NCBI RefSeq assembly: GCF_003049725.1
Contig: NZ_QAGM01000003.1
Coordinates: forward strand, 117,803 to 181,802
Reading direction: 5' to 3'
DNA: 64,000 nt
Source: Oceanimonas marisflavi
GTDB lineage: Bacteria; Pseudomonadota; Gammaproteobacteria; Enterobacterales; Aeromonadaceae
The position numbers and the translations under genes were made by a program. Positions 51,361 through 63,516 of the stretch are shown here, in pieces. Numbering within the stretch: the first letter of the stretch is position 1; each line of letters begins with the position of its first letter. Under the pieces are notes generated by a model that did no database searches, was not told where the DNA came from, and was given only the letters and a program-made list of their open reading frames with translations.

Positions 51361-51384
51361 AAAAAGGCGCCGAAGGCGCCTTTT
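51361..51384 (-). terminator. Rho-independent terminator after metH
   Basis: AAAAGGCGCC / GGCGCCTTTT with a 3-base loop lies 2 bases beyond the metH stop. A T-run follows on the minus strand. Confidence 0.88.
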
Positions 51385-51386
51385 AA

Positions 51387-55067
<3,681 letters not shown>

Positions 55068-55310
55068 TGCTAACTCCTGTTACAACCTGATTTCCTGTAT
55101 GCGGCATTCATGCTACCACAATTTGTGCAATCGGAAATCCGGCCATCTGCATGGCCGATGACCAGCGTGAAAAACTAGGCGTAAAAATGCACGAATTTTC
55201 TGCATTTGCACTAGTGATGCCGAGGCTGATAGGGCAAAATATGCACCGCCGAATATATTCGGCTAACTCGGCTTGCAAATAATAAAATAACCTTTCGGAA
55301 GTGCCCTCTC

Positions 55311-56600
55311 ATGAGCGTTTATTACACTCTGTGCTTTTTGGCGGCCATGGCAATCACCATTGCCTTCGTCAATCAGTACATCATGAAAATACAGACTACC
55401 ATCGCCATCACCTCCGGCGCCCTCGCCATCTCCATTTTAATGTTGGTCCTCGGCAAAACCACCTGGCCGGAACTGCAGGAACATGCTGTAGAGGTGGTAA
55501 AAACCGTCGATTTCGGCTCTTTTCTGCTGCAGGGGATCCTTGGCTTTTTGCTGTTTGCCGGTGGCCTGGGTATTAATCTGCCAGCACTGAAAAGCCAGAA
55601 ATGGGAAATCTCCGTGCTGGTAATAGTGGGTGTGCTGATCTCCACTCTGGTTGTGGCCGGTGGCCTCTGGTTACTCGGTTATGTGGCCGCCATTCCCATT
55701 CCCTTTATCTACTGTCTGCTGTTTGGCACCCTGATCTCTCCCACGGATCCCATCGCCGTGCTGGCCATCGTCAAAAAACTGGGGGCGCCGGAACAGATCG
55801 CCATTCAGGTCGAAGGGGAATCCCTGTTCAACGACGGCATCGGTCTGGTGGCCTTTCTTACCATCTTTGCGGTGGCTTTCAACGGTAACGAGGCCAGCTT
55901 CGGCTCGGTGATGGCCCTGTTCACTCATGAAGCCGTGGGCGGCATTATCTTTGGCGCCCTGCTGGGGCTGATGTGCCACATCATGATCAGCGCCACCGAC
56001 GATGGCTCCATGGAGCTGCTGATGACCCTGTGCGTGCCCACCGCCGGCTTTGCCATGGCCAACATTCTGGGCGTATCCGGTGCCCTGGCCATGGTGGTGG
56101 CAGGCATTATCGTCGGCAACTGGACCCGCTACACCGGCTTTTCGGAGCAGAGCCAGAAGTACCTGGATCACTTCTGGCACCTGCTGGACGAATTCCTCAA
56201 CGCCCTGCTGTTCCTGCTCATTGGCCTGGCCATGCTGCTGGTGGACTTTCACTGGCAAGCCTGGATCCTGATGGTGCTGTCGATTCCGCTGGTGCTCGCC
56301 GGCCGCTTCTTCAGCGTGGCCGTGCCTTATATCGGCTTTCGCCGGGTGCGCAGCTACAACAAGTATTCGGTGCGTATTCTGACCTGGGGCGGCCTGCGCG
56401 GCGGCCTGTCACTGGCCATGGCGCTGTCGATTCCGGCGGGCGTCAAGCTGGGCAGCGACGGCCAGGTGGAGCTGAGGGATCTGATTTTGATGATGACCTA
56501 CGCCATCGTGCTGTTCTCGATTATCGTGCAGGGCATGACCATCACCCCGATGATCAACAAGGCCAAGGCGGCGGAAAAAGCCGGCTTTCCCATCGAATAA
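55311..56600 (+). CDS. CPA1-family Na+/H+ antiporter (NhaP-like)
   Basis: Cation:proton antiporter of 429 residues with about 12 membrane segments and no long C-terminal domain. Conserved CPA1 features are LLFGTLISPTDPIAVLAIVKKLGAP and the ion-binding Asn-Asp in EGESLFNDGIGLVAF, followed by RILTWGGLRGGLSLAMALSIP. CPA1 members exchange Na+ (sometimes Li+ or K+) for H+; the ion cannot be fixed from sequence. The ribosome-binding site CGGAAG precedes the ATG. It is monocistronic with its own terminator. Confidence 0.92.
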   Translation: MSVYYTLCFLAAMAITIAFVNQYIMKIQTTIAITSGALAISILMLVLGKTTWPELQEHAVEVVKTVDFGSFLLQGILGFLLFAGGLGINLPALKSQKWEISVLVIVGVLISTLVVAGGLWLLGYVAAIPIPFIYCLLFGTLISPTDPIAVLAIVKKLGAPEQIAIQVEGESLFNDGIGLVAFLTIFAVAFNGNEASFGSVMALFTHEAVGGIIFGALLGLMCHIMISATDDGSMELLMTLCVPTAGFAMANILGVSGALAMVVAGIIVGNWTRYTGFSEQSQKYLDHFWHLLDEFLNALLFLLIGLAMLLVDFHWQAWILMVLSIPLVLAGRFFSVAVPYIGFRRVRSYNKYSVRILTWGGLRGGLSLAMALSIPAGVKLGSDGQVELRDLILMMTYAIVLFSIIVQGMTITPMINKAKAAEKAGFPIE

Positions 56601-56601
56601 C

Positions 56602-56625
56602 AAAAAGGGGCTTAAGCCCCTTTTT
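56602..56625. terminator. Bidirectional terminator after the antiporter
   Basis: AAAAAGGGGCTT / AAGCCCCTTTTT is a perfect 12-bp palindrome directly after the antiporter stop, with A- and T-runs on both sides. Confidence 0.9.
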
Positions 56626-56663
56626 CATTATGTCGTCTGATGATCAGTGCAATTTCATCAGTC

Positions 56664-56918
56664 AAAGGGCACTACTTCGCCGACACGCCGTAAACACATC
56701 CATGTGGGCTCCGCTGCGCCATCCCTGGCGCAGAGGGCACGGCGAAGCAGACACCCTTTGCCTTCCTTTGTGCACTCAAAGCTGACGGAAAGCTAGCAAG
56801 CAACGCCGATGTTACCCGAAGCAGCAGTGGGGATTGCCGGAGCCGGCCATAAAATGCCATGGATGGCATTTTCGAGCGCCCCATGGATGGGCTTGAAGCG
56901 TGCCGGCGTAGCGCAACC
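56664..56918 (-). repeat. Dispersed intergenic repeat, copy B
   Basis: The reverse complement of this 255-base stretch aligns along its length with 21641-21900. Both ends match (AAAGGGCACTACTTCGCC at 56664 and GCAACC at 56918), and the first 46 bases of the alignment differ at about 6 positions. Internal palindromes include ATGCCATGGATGGCAT and TGGCGC-type stems. It fills most of the 344-base gap between the convergent antiporter and metA genes. A 70-codon frame on the minus strand (starting near 56884) lies inside the repeat and is not supported as a gene. Confidence 0.85.
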
Positions 56919-56944
56919 GCGCTGATGCTTCGCCGAACAATAAA

Positions 56945-57898
56945 TCAGTCTTCCCAGTCTTTGGTCAGGGTATCGCCGGCGGCACTCAGGGTCTTCAGAT
57001 CGTACGGTGTCAGCTGGTAAACGTGGTAATTCAGCCAGTTGGAGAACAGCAGGTGACCATGGCTGCGCCAGGTGGCCCGGGGCGGATTGTCGGGATTGTT
57101 GTCAGGGTAATAGTTCACCGGCATGTTGGGCTCAATGCCCACGGAGAGATCCCGCATATATTCCTGATGCAGGGTATCGGGGTCGTACTCCGGGTGGCCG
57201 GTCACAAACACCTGCCGCCGGTCCGGACTGACTGCCAGATACATGCCCACCTGCTCGGAGCCGGCCAGCACCTTGAGGTTGGTTTTTTCCCGAATCAGCT
57301 CCAGCGGAAAGTCGGCGTAACGGGAATGGGGCGCCAGAAACACATCGTCAAAGCCGCGTACCAACGGCTCGAACTGGCCCATGTTCTGGTGTTCATAGAC
57401 CCCTGACAGTTTTTCCAGCCGGGTGCGCTTATCCAGGCCATAGAGAATTTTCAGACCGGCCTGAGCCGCCCAGCACAGAAACAGGGTGGAAGTCACATGG
57501 CTCTTGGACCACTCCACTATCTGCTCGATCTTGTCCCAGTACACCACATCACAGAAGTCGGTCAGCCCCAGGGGCGCACCGGTAATAATCAGGCCGTCGT
57601 AGTACTGATCCTTGATCTGTTCGAAATCGAAATAAAAATGCTCCAGGTGAGACTGCGGCGTGTTCTTTGACGGCCGGTTGTCGATGCGCAGCAGATCCAC
57701 ACCAATCTGCAACGGCGAGTTCGACAGCATGCGCAACAGCTGGTTTTCGGTTTCGATTTTCTTGGGCATCAGGTTGAGCAACAGCACCCGCATCGGTCTG
57801 ATATCCTGGTTGACCGCACGCGTCTCCGTCATCACGAAGATGTTTTCTCGGCTCAGGACGTTGGCCGCCGGCAGGCGATCCGGAATTCTGATGGGCAT
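56945..57898 (-). CDS. metA: Homoserine O-succinyltransferase
   Basis: First enzyme of methionine synthesis from homoserine. The ATG at 57898 ([15 protein letters not shown]), with GGAGTGAG upstream, gives 317 residues; 14 upstream codons are open but cross the operator. The nucleophile is Cys142 ([10 protein letters not shown]), with the His-x-Glu pair in TGHPEYD. Residue 111 is Gly (APLGLTDF), the residue linked to succinyl-CoA rather than acetyl-CoA use in this family. Three tandem MetJ-type boxes lie 29 bases upstream, so it should be repressed by MetJ with S-adenosylmethionine. Confidence 0.96.
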   Translation of the reverse strand: MPIRIPDRLPAANVLSRENIFVMTETRAVNQDIRPMRVLLLNLMPKKIETENQLLRMLSNSPLQIGVDLLRIDNRPSKNTPQSHLEHFYFDFEQIKDQYYDGLIITGAPLGLTDFCDVVYWDKIEQIVEWSKSHVTSTLFLCWAAQAGLKILYGLDKRTRLEKLSGVYEHQNMGQFEPLVRGFDDVFLAPHSRYADFPLELIREKTNLKVLAGSEQVGMYLAVSPDRRQVFVTGHPEYDPDTLHQEYMRDLSVGIEPNMPVNYYPDNNPDNPPRATWRSHGHLLFSNWLNYHVYQLTPYDLKTLSAAGDTLTKDWED

Positions 57899-57926
57899 GT
57901 GCTCACTCCATGTACAGCATCGGTAG

Positions 57927-57950
57927 AAAAGTCTAGACATCTAGAAATCT
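57927..57950. promoter_or_regulatory. Tandem MetJ operator of metA
   Basis: Three contiguous 8-mers read AAAAGTCT, AGACATCT and AGAAATCT against the met-box consensus AGACGTCT (6, 7 and 6 of 8 matches). They occupy the divergent spacer just upstream of metA. Tandem 8-bp boxes are the normal MetJ target. Confidence 0.85.
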
Positions 57951-58040
57951 ACAATAAAGCACCGGCTCTTGTCATCTCTCTCATGGGTTGTGAGCAAAAG
58001 ATACGTTAAAATTCGAACAACTTTTTTCAAGGATTTGCAT

Positions 58041-59216
58041 ATGGAACCCGTGATTGAACTGGTGAGCACCGGCGATGAAGTACTCACCGGCCTGATAACC
58101 GACACCAATGCCGGCTGGTTGTCGCAGCGACTGCTGGAGCAGGGCTGGCAGGTGCGCCGGCGCTTTACCCTGGGTGATGACAAGGCCGATCTGGTGGAAT
58201 TATTTGAACAACGTAGCCACCATGCCGACATTGTTATTGTGAATGGCGGCCTGGGGCCGACCTCAGACGACATCAGCGCCGAAGCCATGGCCGAGGCCGC
58301 CGGCGTGCCGCTGGTGCTGAATGAGCACTGGCTTGGGGTAATGCAGGAAAAATACGCCAGCCGTGGCCGCACCATGCCGGAAAGCAATATCAAACAGGCC
58401 ATGCTGCCCGAGAGCGCCGAGCTGGTGGACAACCCCGTTGGCACCGCCTGCGGCTTTGCGGTGCAATATAACCGGGCGCTGTTTTTCTTTACGCCGGGGG
58501 TGCCTTCAGAGCTGAAAAAAATGATGGACGAGGAAATTCTGCCCCGGCTGCGCACCCGACTGGGTCAGCAGGGACAGAGCCAGGTGAGACGCTACTTCAC
58601 CTTTGGACTGTCGGAGTCAGGGCTTAGCGATCGGCTTGATGCCCTGAGCTGGCCGAAGGGCGTTACCCTGGGATACCGGGCCAACTCGCCGACCATAGAG
58701 CTGAAGCTGATTATCGACACCAGTGACAAGGACGCCATCACCCAGGCCGAAGCCCAGTTGCTGGAGCAGGTAGGCAGCCATGTGGTAGCCCGGGACGAGC
58801 TGAAATTCGAGGCGCTGTCGGCCCTGCTGCACAACCGGGATCTGGTCATTTTTGAAGACGCCAGCGGCGGTCGCCTGACCGATACTCTGCACACCCTGAC
58901 CACGGAATTTGAAGGCCATTACCTGGCCGGCTTGCCCGATAGCGCCGAGGATCTGGCTCAGTGGCTGACGAGCTCGGGCCGGGCCACCACCCTGGCTATC
59001 GGCGCCGAAGGGCCGCAGGGCATACCACTGGCCCTGCTGACCGAGCAGGGCTGCCGGGCGCAAACCCTGAAAATGCACTTTCGCGATCCGCTGATGCGCC
59101 GCCGGCTGTTGGCCTTTGCCGCCTTTGACATGCTGCGCCGACAGCTGCAAGGGCTGCCGGTGATCGTCGACTATGACATTCTGCCCCGCAGCGAGCAGTT
59201 CAGCCTGCCACGGTAA
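58041..59216 (+). CDS. CinA-like protein (YfaY type)
   Basis: A 391-residue protein with an N-terminal molybdopterin-binding-like (COG1058) domain: VSTGDEVLTGLITDTNAGWLSQRLLEQGW and VNGGLGPTSDDISAEA. The C-terminal part matches CinA C-terminal domains poorly (SGGRLTDTLHTLTTEFEGHYLAGLP) and looks shortened relative to active NMN amidohydrolases, like E. coli YfaY. The ATG at 58041 has AAGGA upstream; the frame is open 24 codons further. COG1058 domains can hydrolyse ADP-ribose or NAD-related compounds; activity here is inferred. Confidence 0.88.
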   Translation: MEPVIELVSTGDEVLTGLITDTNAGWLSQRLLEQGWQVRRRFTLGDDKADLVELFEQRSHHADIVIVNGGLGPTSDDISAEAMAEAAGVPLVLNEHWLGVMQEKYASRGRTMPESNIKQAMLPESAELVDNPVGTACGFAVQYNRALFFFTPGVPSELKKMMDEEILPRLRTRLGQQGQSQVRRYFTFGLSESGLSDRLDALSWPKGVTLGYRANSPTIELKLIIDTSDKDAITQAEAQLLEQVGSHVVARDELKFEALSALLHNRDLVIFEDASGGRLTDTLHTLTTEFEGHYLAGLPDSAEDLAQWLTSSGRATTLAIGAEGPQGIPLALLTEQGCRAQTLKMHFRDPLMRRRLLAFAAFDMLRRQLQGLPVIVDYDILPRSEQFSLPR

Positions 59217-59224
59217 GCATAAAG

Positions 59225-59250
59225 GGCGGCATGAGCCGCCATTTTGTTTT
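59225..59250 (+). terminator. Terminator after the CinA-like gene
   Basis: GGCGGC / GCCGCC (59225-59240) with an ATGA loop is followed by ATTTTGTTTT on the plus strand. It sits in the 32-base convergent gap to the phosphatase gene. Confidence 0.75.
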
Positions 59251-59953
59251 AACCCTGCAGCCGCCAGCGCCGCAGCAACTTTTCTGCCGGGGCCACCAGG
59301 GCTTCCGTCAGCCAGCGGGCCAGCGGCGTATGGAACAGCCAGGCGGCAGTGATCAGTGCCAGGGGAATGGAGCCGCAGAGAAAATCGGTAAACCAGTGGG
59401 CCCCCGACATCACTCGAGGCATGGCCAGTGCCAGCACCAGCGGCACCACGGCAAAGAGATAGCGACGCGGAAAACGATAGATGGCAAACACCAGAAAGGT
59501 GGCAAAACCAATGCCGTGATCGCTGGGGAAAGAACTGCCCGAGGCATCCTTGGCCTTGATATCCGGTACCAGCTGGCTGACCCGCTCCGCCTGCTCAAAC
59601 ACCAGGGTCGGGCTGGGCCGCTCCACCGGCAGCGCCTTGCCCACCGCCGCCTGCAGGGAAAAACAGCCGGCCATGATGATCAGCAGGCAGCAAATGCGCG
59701 CCCGCTCCCGTCCGGATGCCAGCCAGGCATGACGAAACACAAACAGTGCCATCAGCAAGGCTACGGCACCGTCAATCCAGCGTTGATTGACAAAAGCGAC
59801 CAGCTCGGCAAAACCGGGCACCGTCACCAGACGCTGGTTAAACCACCAGAACACGCCCTCATCCAAGGGTTGCCAGTAACCCTGCCACCAGGAAAAAAAC
59901 AGTGCACCAGCCAGAAGCTGTAATCCAGCCCAGCCTTTAATATCCCATCGCAT
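59249..59953 (-). CDS. LpxT-like PAP2-family lipid phosphatase/phosphotransferase
   Basis: A 234-residue inner-membrane PAP2 protein with about six hydrophobic segments. Catalytic motifs: GKALPVERPSP (motif 1), SSFPSDHG (motif 2) and PRVMSGAHWFTD (motif 3). Beyond the motifs it resembles E. coli LpxT, which transfers phosphate from undecaprenyl pyrophosphate to lipid A: WWFNQRLV, RPSPTLVFEQAERVSQL, KDASGSSFPSDHG. A general PAP2 phosphatase (PgpB/BacA-like undecaprenyl recycling) is the alternative. No polymyxin-resistance genes are nearby. Confidence 0.82.
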   Translation of the reverse strand: MRWDIKGWAGLQLLAGALFFSWWQGYWQPLDEGVFWWFNQRLVTVPGFAELVAFVNQRWIDGAVALLMALFVFRHAWLASGRERARICCLLIIMAGCFSLQAAVGKALPVERPSPTLVFEQAERVSQLVPDIKAKDASGSSFPSDHGIGFATFLVFAIYRFPRRYLFAVVPLVLALAMPRVMSGAHWFTDFLCGSIPLALITAAWLFHTPLARWLTEALVAPAEKLLRRWRLQG

Positions 59954-60033
59954 CCTGAAACCCGTCTTGCAAAAAGAAAGGCTTTATACCAGAAAGCCCT
60001 TTGAAAGTCCGTGTAATGGCAAACCCTGTTCAA

Positions 60034-60057
60034 TAAAAAAGAGTGCCGCAGCACTCT
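60034..60057 (-). terminator. Terminator after the deaminase gene
   Basis: AGAGTGC / GCACTCT (60040-60057) with a CGCA loop is followed on the minus strand by a T-run (A-run 60035-60040). It lies 20 bases beyond the deaminase stop. Confidence 0.8.
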
Positions 60058-60077
60058 CTTGGTCAACGGTTTCCGAT

Positions 60078-61424
60078 TCAGCGTAACTGGACCGATAACT
60101 TCCTCTGGCGTGATTTCAACGCTTCAAGATCAAGGCCTTCTATGGCACCGTCAGTCACCCGCCAGCGACCGGCCACCATGACCCGATCGGCCCGCTGGGC
60201 ACCGCAAAGCACCAGGGCGGCCAGCGGATCGCCGGCCCCGGCAAACTGAATGTCATCGATCCGGAACAGGGCCAAGTCCGCCTGTTTGCCCACCGCAAGC
60301 TCGCCAATGTCATCACGGCCCAGACAGGCGGCCGAGCCTTTTGTGGCCCACTCGAGCACCTTTTGATGGGTAATTTTTCTGGCACCGTAACGCAACCGCT
60401 GCAGCAACAGCGCCTGGCGCACTTCCAGTATCATGTTGGAACCGTCGTTGGACGCCGAGCCGTCCACGCCAATGCCCACCGGGCAACCGGCCGCTTCCAG
60501 ATCCAGCGTCGGACACATGCCCGAGGCCAACAGCATGTTTGAAGACGGACAGTGGGAGATGCCCACGCCGGCCTTGCCCAGGCGGCCGATCTCTTCCTCG
60601 TTGAAGTGAATACCGTGAGCCAGCCAGGTACGGCTATTGAGCCAGCCCACCGACTCCAGATAATCCACCGGCCGCATACCAAACATGCGCTGGCAGAACG
60701 CGGTTTCATCGTGGGTTTCCGCCAGATGCGTATGCAGCTGCACATCATGTTGCTCCGCCAGCTCGGCGGAGGCCTTCATCAGTTCACCGCTGACCGAAAA
60801 CGGCGAGCAGGGAGCCAGGGCTACCCGCACCATGGCCCCGCCGGCATGATCGTGATAGCGACTTATCAGGCGTTCACTGTCGGCCAGTATGGTGTCTTCG
60901 GTCTGCACCGTGGACTGGGGCGGCAGCCCCCCCTGATCCTCGCCCAGGCTCATGGAACCCCGGGTCAGGTGTACCCGCACACCCAGCTTGTGCGCCTGCT
61001 CCACCTGAATATCAATCGCCTGCTCCAACCCTTGCGGAAACAGATAGTGATGATCATTGGCGGTAGTACAGCCCGACAGCAGCAGCTCGGCCAGGGCAAT
61101 TTGTGTGGATACTTCTACCATTTCCGGCTGCAGCTTTGCCCATACCGGGTAAAGCGACGTCAGCCAGGAAAACAGCTCCTTGTTCAGTGCCACCGGATGG
61201 GCCCGGGTCAGGGTCTGATAGAAGTGATGATGGGCATTGATCAGGCCAGGTAGCAGCACATGCTCGCCGGCATCAAAGGTTTCGTCAATTTGACTGCCGG
61301 GCGTTTGCCCCTTGGCGACCAGTTCGACAATGGTATTACCCCTGATAACCACGCCTCCGGCACAGGCCGGATCCAGAGTGGCAAGGGGAGATTTAATCCA
61401 GAGTGTGTTGTTGGGGTTTTGCAT
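60078..61424 (-). CDS. 8-oxoguanine / guanine deaminase (amidohydrolase)
   Basis: Metal-dependent amidohydrolase of the TrzN/AtzA-guanine deaminase group, 448 residues from the ATG at 61424 (MQNPNNTLWIKSP, GGAG upstream). Metal ligands: HHHF in LINAHHHFYQTLTR, HLAETHDE, HGIHF and the Asp of GVDGSASNDGSN. The order and the phrase SGCTTANDHHYLFP match characterised 8-oxoguanine deaminases, which turn 8-oxoguanine into urate and also act on isocytosine. Guanine deaminase is the alternative. The NCS2 permease gene lies upstream on the same strand, with a structured 123-base spacer between them. Confidence 0.87.
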   Translation of the reverse strand: MQNPNNTLWIKSPLATLDPACAGGVVIRGNTIVELVAKGQTPGSQIDETFDAGEHVLLPGLINAHHHFYQTLTRAHPVALNKELFSWLTSLYPVWAKLQPEMVEVSTQIALAELLLSGCTTANDHHYLFPQGLEQAIDIQVEQAHKLGVRVHLTRGSMSLGEDQGGLPPQSTVQTEDTILADSERLISRYHDHAGGAMVRVALAPCSPFSVSGELMKASAELAEQHDVQLHTHLAETHDETAFCQRMFGMRPVDYLESVGWLNSRTWLAHGIHFNEEEIGRLGKAGVGISHCPSSNMLLASGMCPTLDLEAAGCPVGIGVDGSASNDGSNMILEVRQALLLQRLRYGARKITHQKVLEWATKGSAACLGRDDIGELAVGKQADLALFRIDDIQFAGAGDPLAALVLCGAQRADRVMVAGRWRVTDGAIEGLDLEALKSRQRKLSVQLR

Positions 61425-61460
61425 CAGACTTTCAGCTCCATTTTTTGGGAAAGTTGGCAT

Positions 61461-61511
61461 CCCCCGGATGTGAAAACCCCTGACGCACAATCCGGGAAGG
61501 TACGTCAGGGG
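61461..61511 (-). other. Structured RNA element in the permease-deaminase spacer
   Basis: On the minus strand CCCCTGACG (61511-61503) pairs perfectly with CGTCAGGGG (61485-61477). The 17-base loop contains CCCGGATTGTG (61496-61486), which can pair with CACATCCGGG (61472-61463) downstream with a single bulge. The two helices interleave in H-type pseudoknot topology or form alternative hairpins. It ends 36 bases before the deaminase ATG. Four T follow the first stem, so partial termination is also possible. Confidence 0.6.
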
Positions 61512-61547
61512 ATTGAGACAAATAAGGCCTCAATACAATAGTGAGTA

Positions 61548-62981
61548 TTAACCAACCTCACCTAATTTTTTTTTACCGTCGTCAGTCTGGTCGGTAGAAG
61601 CGGCATTTTCTTCCTCTTCTGCAGGGCCTTCGGGCAGGATCAGGCTCAGCAGAATGGCGGTGATGGCACCCATGGCAACCGGAGACTTCAGAATGTTTTC
61701 AACGGTACCCGGCAGAGCCTGCAGCACTTGAGGTACGGTAGAGACACCGATACCCATGCCCACAGAGATGGCGATAATCATCATATTACGACGATCCAGA
61801 TTGGCCTGAGACAGCACTCGAATACCTGCCACTGCCACGGTACCGAACATGATCAGGGTAGCGCCGCCCAGCACCGGCTTGGGCATGGTTTGCAGCACGC
61901 CACCGATGATGGGGAACAGACCCATGAGGAACAGAATGGCTGCGATGTAGATGCCCACAAAACGGCTGGCCACACCGGTCAGAGCGATAACGCCGTTATT
62001 CTGACTAAAGGTGGTGGACGGCATGCTGTTGAAGGTGGCCGCAATCATGGAGTTGATACCATCACCCAGTACACCACCACGAATGCGGTTGATGTAGATG
62101 GGGCCTTTCACCGGCTCGCGAGAGATGGTGGAGTTGGCGGTCAGATCACCTGTGGTTTCCATGGCGCTCACGCAGAACAGAATGGCCAGCGGAATAAAGG
62201 CAGCCAGGTCAAACTGGAAACCGAACTTGAACGGTACCGGAATGGAAACGAGGGGCAGACTGGCTACATGAGAGAAGTCCAGACGACCCATAAAGAAGGC
62301 AGCCAGCATACCCAGTGTCAGACCGATAACCACAGCAGCCAGGCGGATCATGGGATTTTTGGAACGGTTCAGCAGGATCACGCTCACCAGCACGATACCA
62401 GCCAGCAGCAGGTTGTCGAGCGAGCCGAACGCATCGGTTTTAAGGGCGCCAAAGCCGCCACCAATATCGGTCATGGCTACCTTGATCAGCGGAATACCGA
62501 TAAGAATGATGATGGTACCGGTGACCACGGGAGTGATGATCTTCTGCAGTTTGTGTACAAAGCGGCTCAGGAAAATTTCGATAAAGGCAGCACAGAAGCT
62601 GACACCAAAGATGGTGGCCAGAATGTCTTCCGGCGTACCACCACGGCTTTTCACAATAAAGCCGGCAGAAAGCACCGCTGTCAGAAAGGCGAAACTGGTG
62701 CCCTGCAGGCACAGCATACCTGCGCCAACGGGACCGATACGACGACACTGAATAAAGGTACCCACACCAGATACCATCAGCGCCATACTGATCAGATAGG
62801 GGACATGTTCACCCAGTCCGAGCGCTCCCCCCACGATCAGGGTGGGAGTGATCACGCCAACAAGGCTCGCCAGAACGTGTTGCAATGCAGCAAACACGGA
62901 CGGCACGAAGCCGGGTTTGTCGTGTAGTGAATAAAGCAAATCGTGATTTTTGCCTTGAGTGGCTTTTGCATTCTGGGTCAT
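61548..62981 (-). CDS. NCS2-family purine (xanthine/urate) permease
   Basis: Nucleobase:cation symporter-2 of 477 residues with 12-14 membrane segments. The ATG at 62981 (MTQNAKATQGKNHDLLYSL) is preceded by AAGGGATC; 42 upstream codons are open but unlike the family. The NCS2 signature QNNGVIALTGVASR is present, as are the TM1 histidine region ALQHVLASLVG and the TM8 acidic site AMETTGDLTANSTIS. These resemble E. coli XanP/XanQ and UacT more than UraA. The downstream deaminase supports a purine substrate. The C-terminus is a charged tail. Confidence 0.9.
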   Translation of the reverse strand: MTQNAKATQGKNHDLLYSLHDKPGFVPSVFAALQHVLASLVGVITPTLIVGGALGLGEHVPYLISMALMVSGVGTFIQCRRIGPVGAGMLCLQGTSFAFLTAVLSAGFIVKSRGGTPEDILATIFGVSFCAAFIEIFLSRFVHKLQKIITPVVTGTIIILIGIPLIKVAMTDIGGGFGALKTDAFGSLDNLLLAGIVLVSVILLNRSKNPMIRLAAVVIGLTLGMLAAFFMGRLDFSHVASLPLVSIPVPFKFGFQFDLAAFIPLAILFCVSAMETTGDLTANSTISREPVKGPIYINRIRGGVLGDGINSMIAATFNSMPSTTFSQNNGVIALTGVASRFVGIYIAAILFLMGLFPIIGGVLQTMPKPVLGGATLIMFGTVAVAGIRVLSQANLDRRNMMIIAISVGMGIGVSTVPQVLQALPGTVENILKSPVAMGAITAILLSLILPEGPAEEEENAASTDQTDDGKKKLGEVG

Positions 62982-63392
62982 AACAGATCCCTTTGTTAAT
63001 CGTTGCCAATGAGCGGGGCACCTGAGTGGCCGCCATTTTATTATTGGCCAACATCCTGTCGAGACGGTGGCACTGCCCTCCATTCTCCACTTCAAGGCCA
63101 TTGCCAAGTGCGGAGCTGCATAGATAATACCGCAAAAAAAACACAGGTGTTATACCGTTGTGAAAATTTTGTACACAAAAATGACATCAATGTGATCTTG
63201 AACCAATTTGTAAATAACACAAAATAATGTTTCTGAAGCCAGTAACCACCACCAGACTGTATACACCTTGAGTTACCAGAGTCTCATTCCCGGAGTCACG
63301 TAACAACGCAACCGCCTGGCATCACGGCATGGACACAGTATAGATCCGAACGGGAACAGGTGAGGCCTGAGGTTGCTTTCCTCTCCACACTA
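62982..63392. other. Permease upstream region, no gene found
   Basis: About 410 bases between the permease start and the rrn distal terminator. Promoter-like sequences on the minus strand are TTGTGT-N18-TATAAC (about 63149-63178) and a further TATTAT near 63124-63129, which would give a permease leader of roughly 140-170 bases. The remainder (63180-63392) shows no coding frame, tRNA or repeat that I can support; the frame spanning 63296-63580 crosses both rrn terminators and is spurious. Confidence 0.5.
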
Positions 63393-63423
63393 AAAAGCCC
63401 TTCACCGGTGGTGAAGGGCTTTT
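63393..63423 (-). terminator. Distal terminator downstream of the rRNA operon
   Basis: AAAAGCCCTTCACC / GGTGAAGGGCTTTT is a perfect 14-bp stem with a GGT loop, about 95 bases beyond the first rrn terminator. It has T-runs on both strands. Confidence 0.9.
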
Positions 63424-63516
63424 CTGGCATGAGTATAAGTTCCTGACGTGGGCTGAGTAACCCCGCTCCGCTCGGTTTACCTTTGTCATGTGAAAGGTGC
63501 TGGCCGCAGAAACGAA

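Noticed and set aside
55068..55310. Possible cobalamin or SAM riboswitch, or MetJ/MetR site, upstream of metH
   Set aside because: I looked for B12-box-like, AGACGTCT and TGAA-N5-TTCA sequences and found nothing convincing. Only AT-rich promoter-like sequence and a CCGAATATATTCGG palindrome are visible.
56672..56884. A 70-codon frame after metA
   Set aside because: It lies inside dispersed repeat B; the corresponding frame in copy A is disrupted by indels in the middle.
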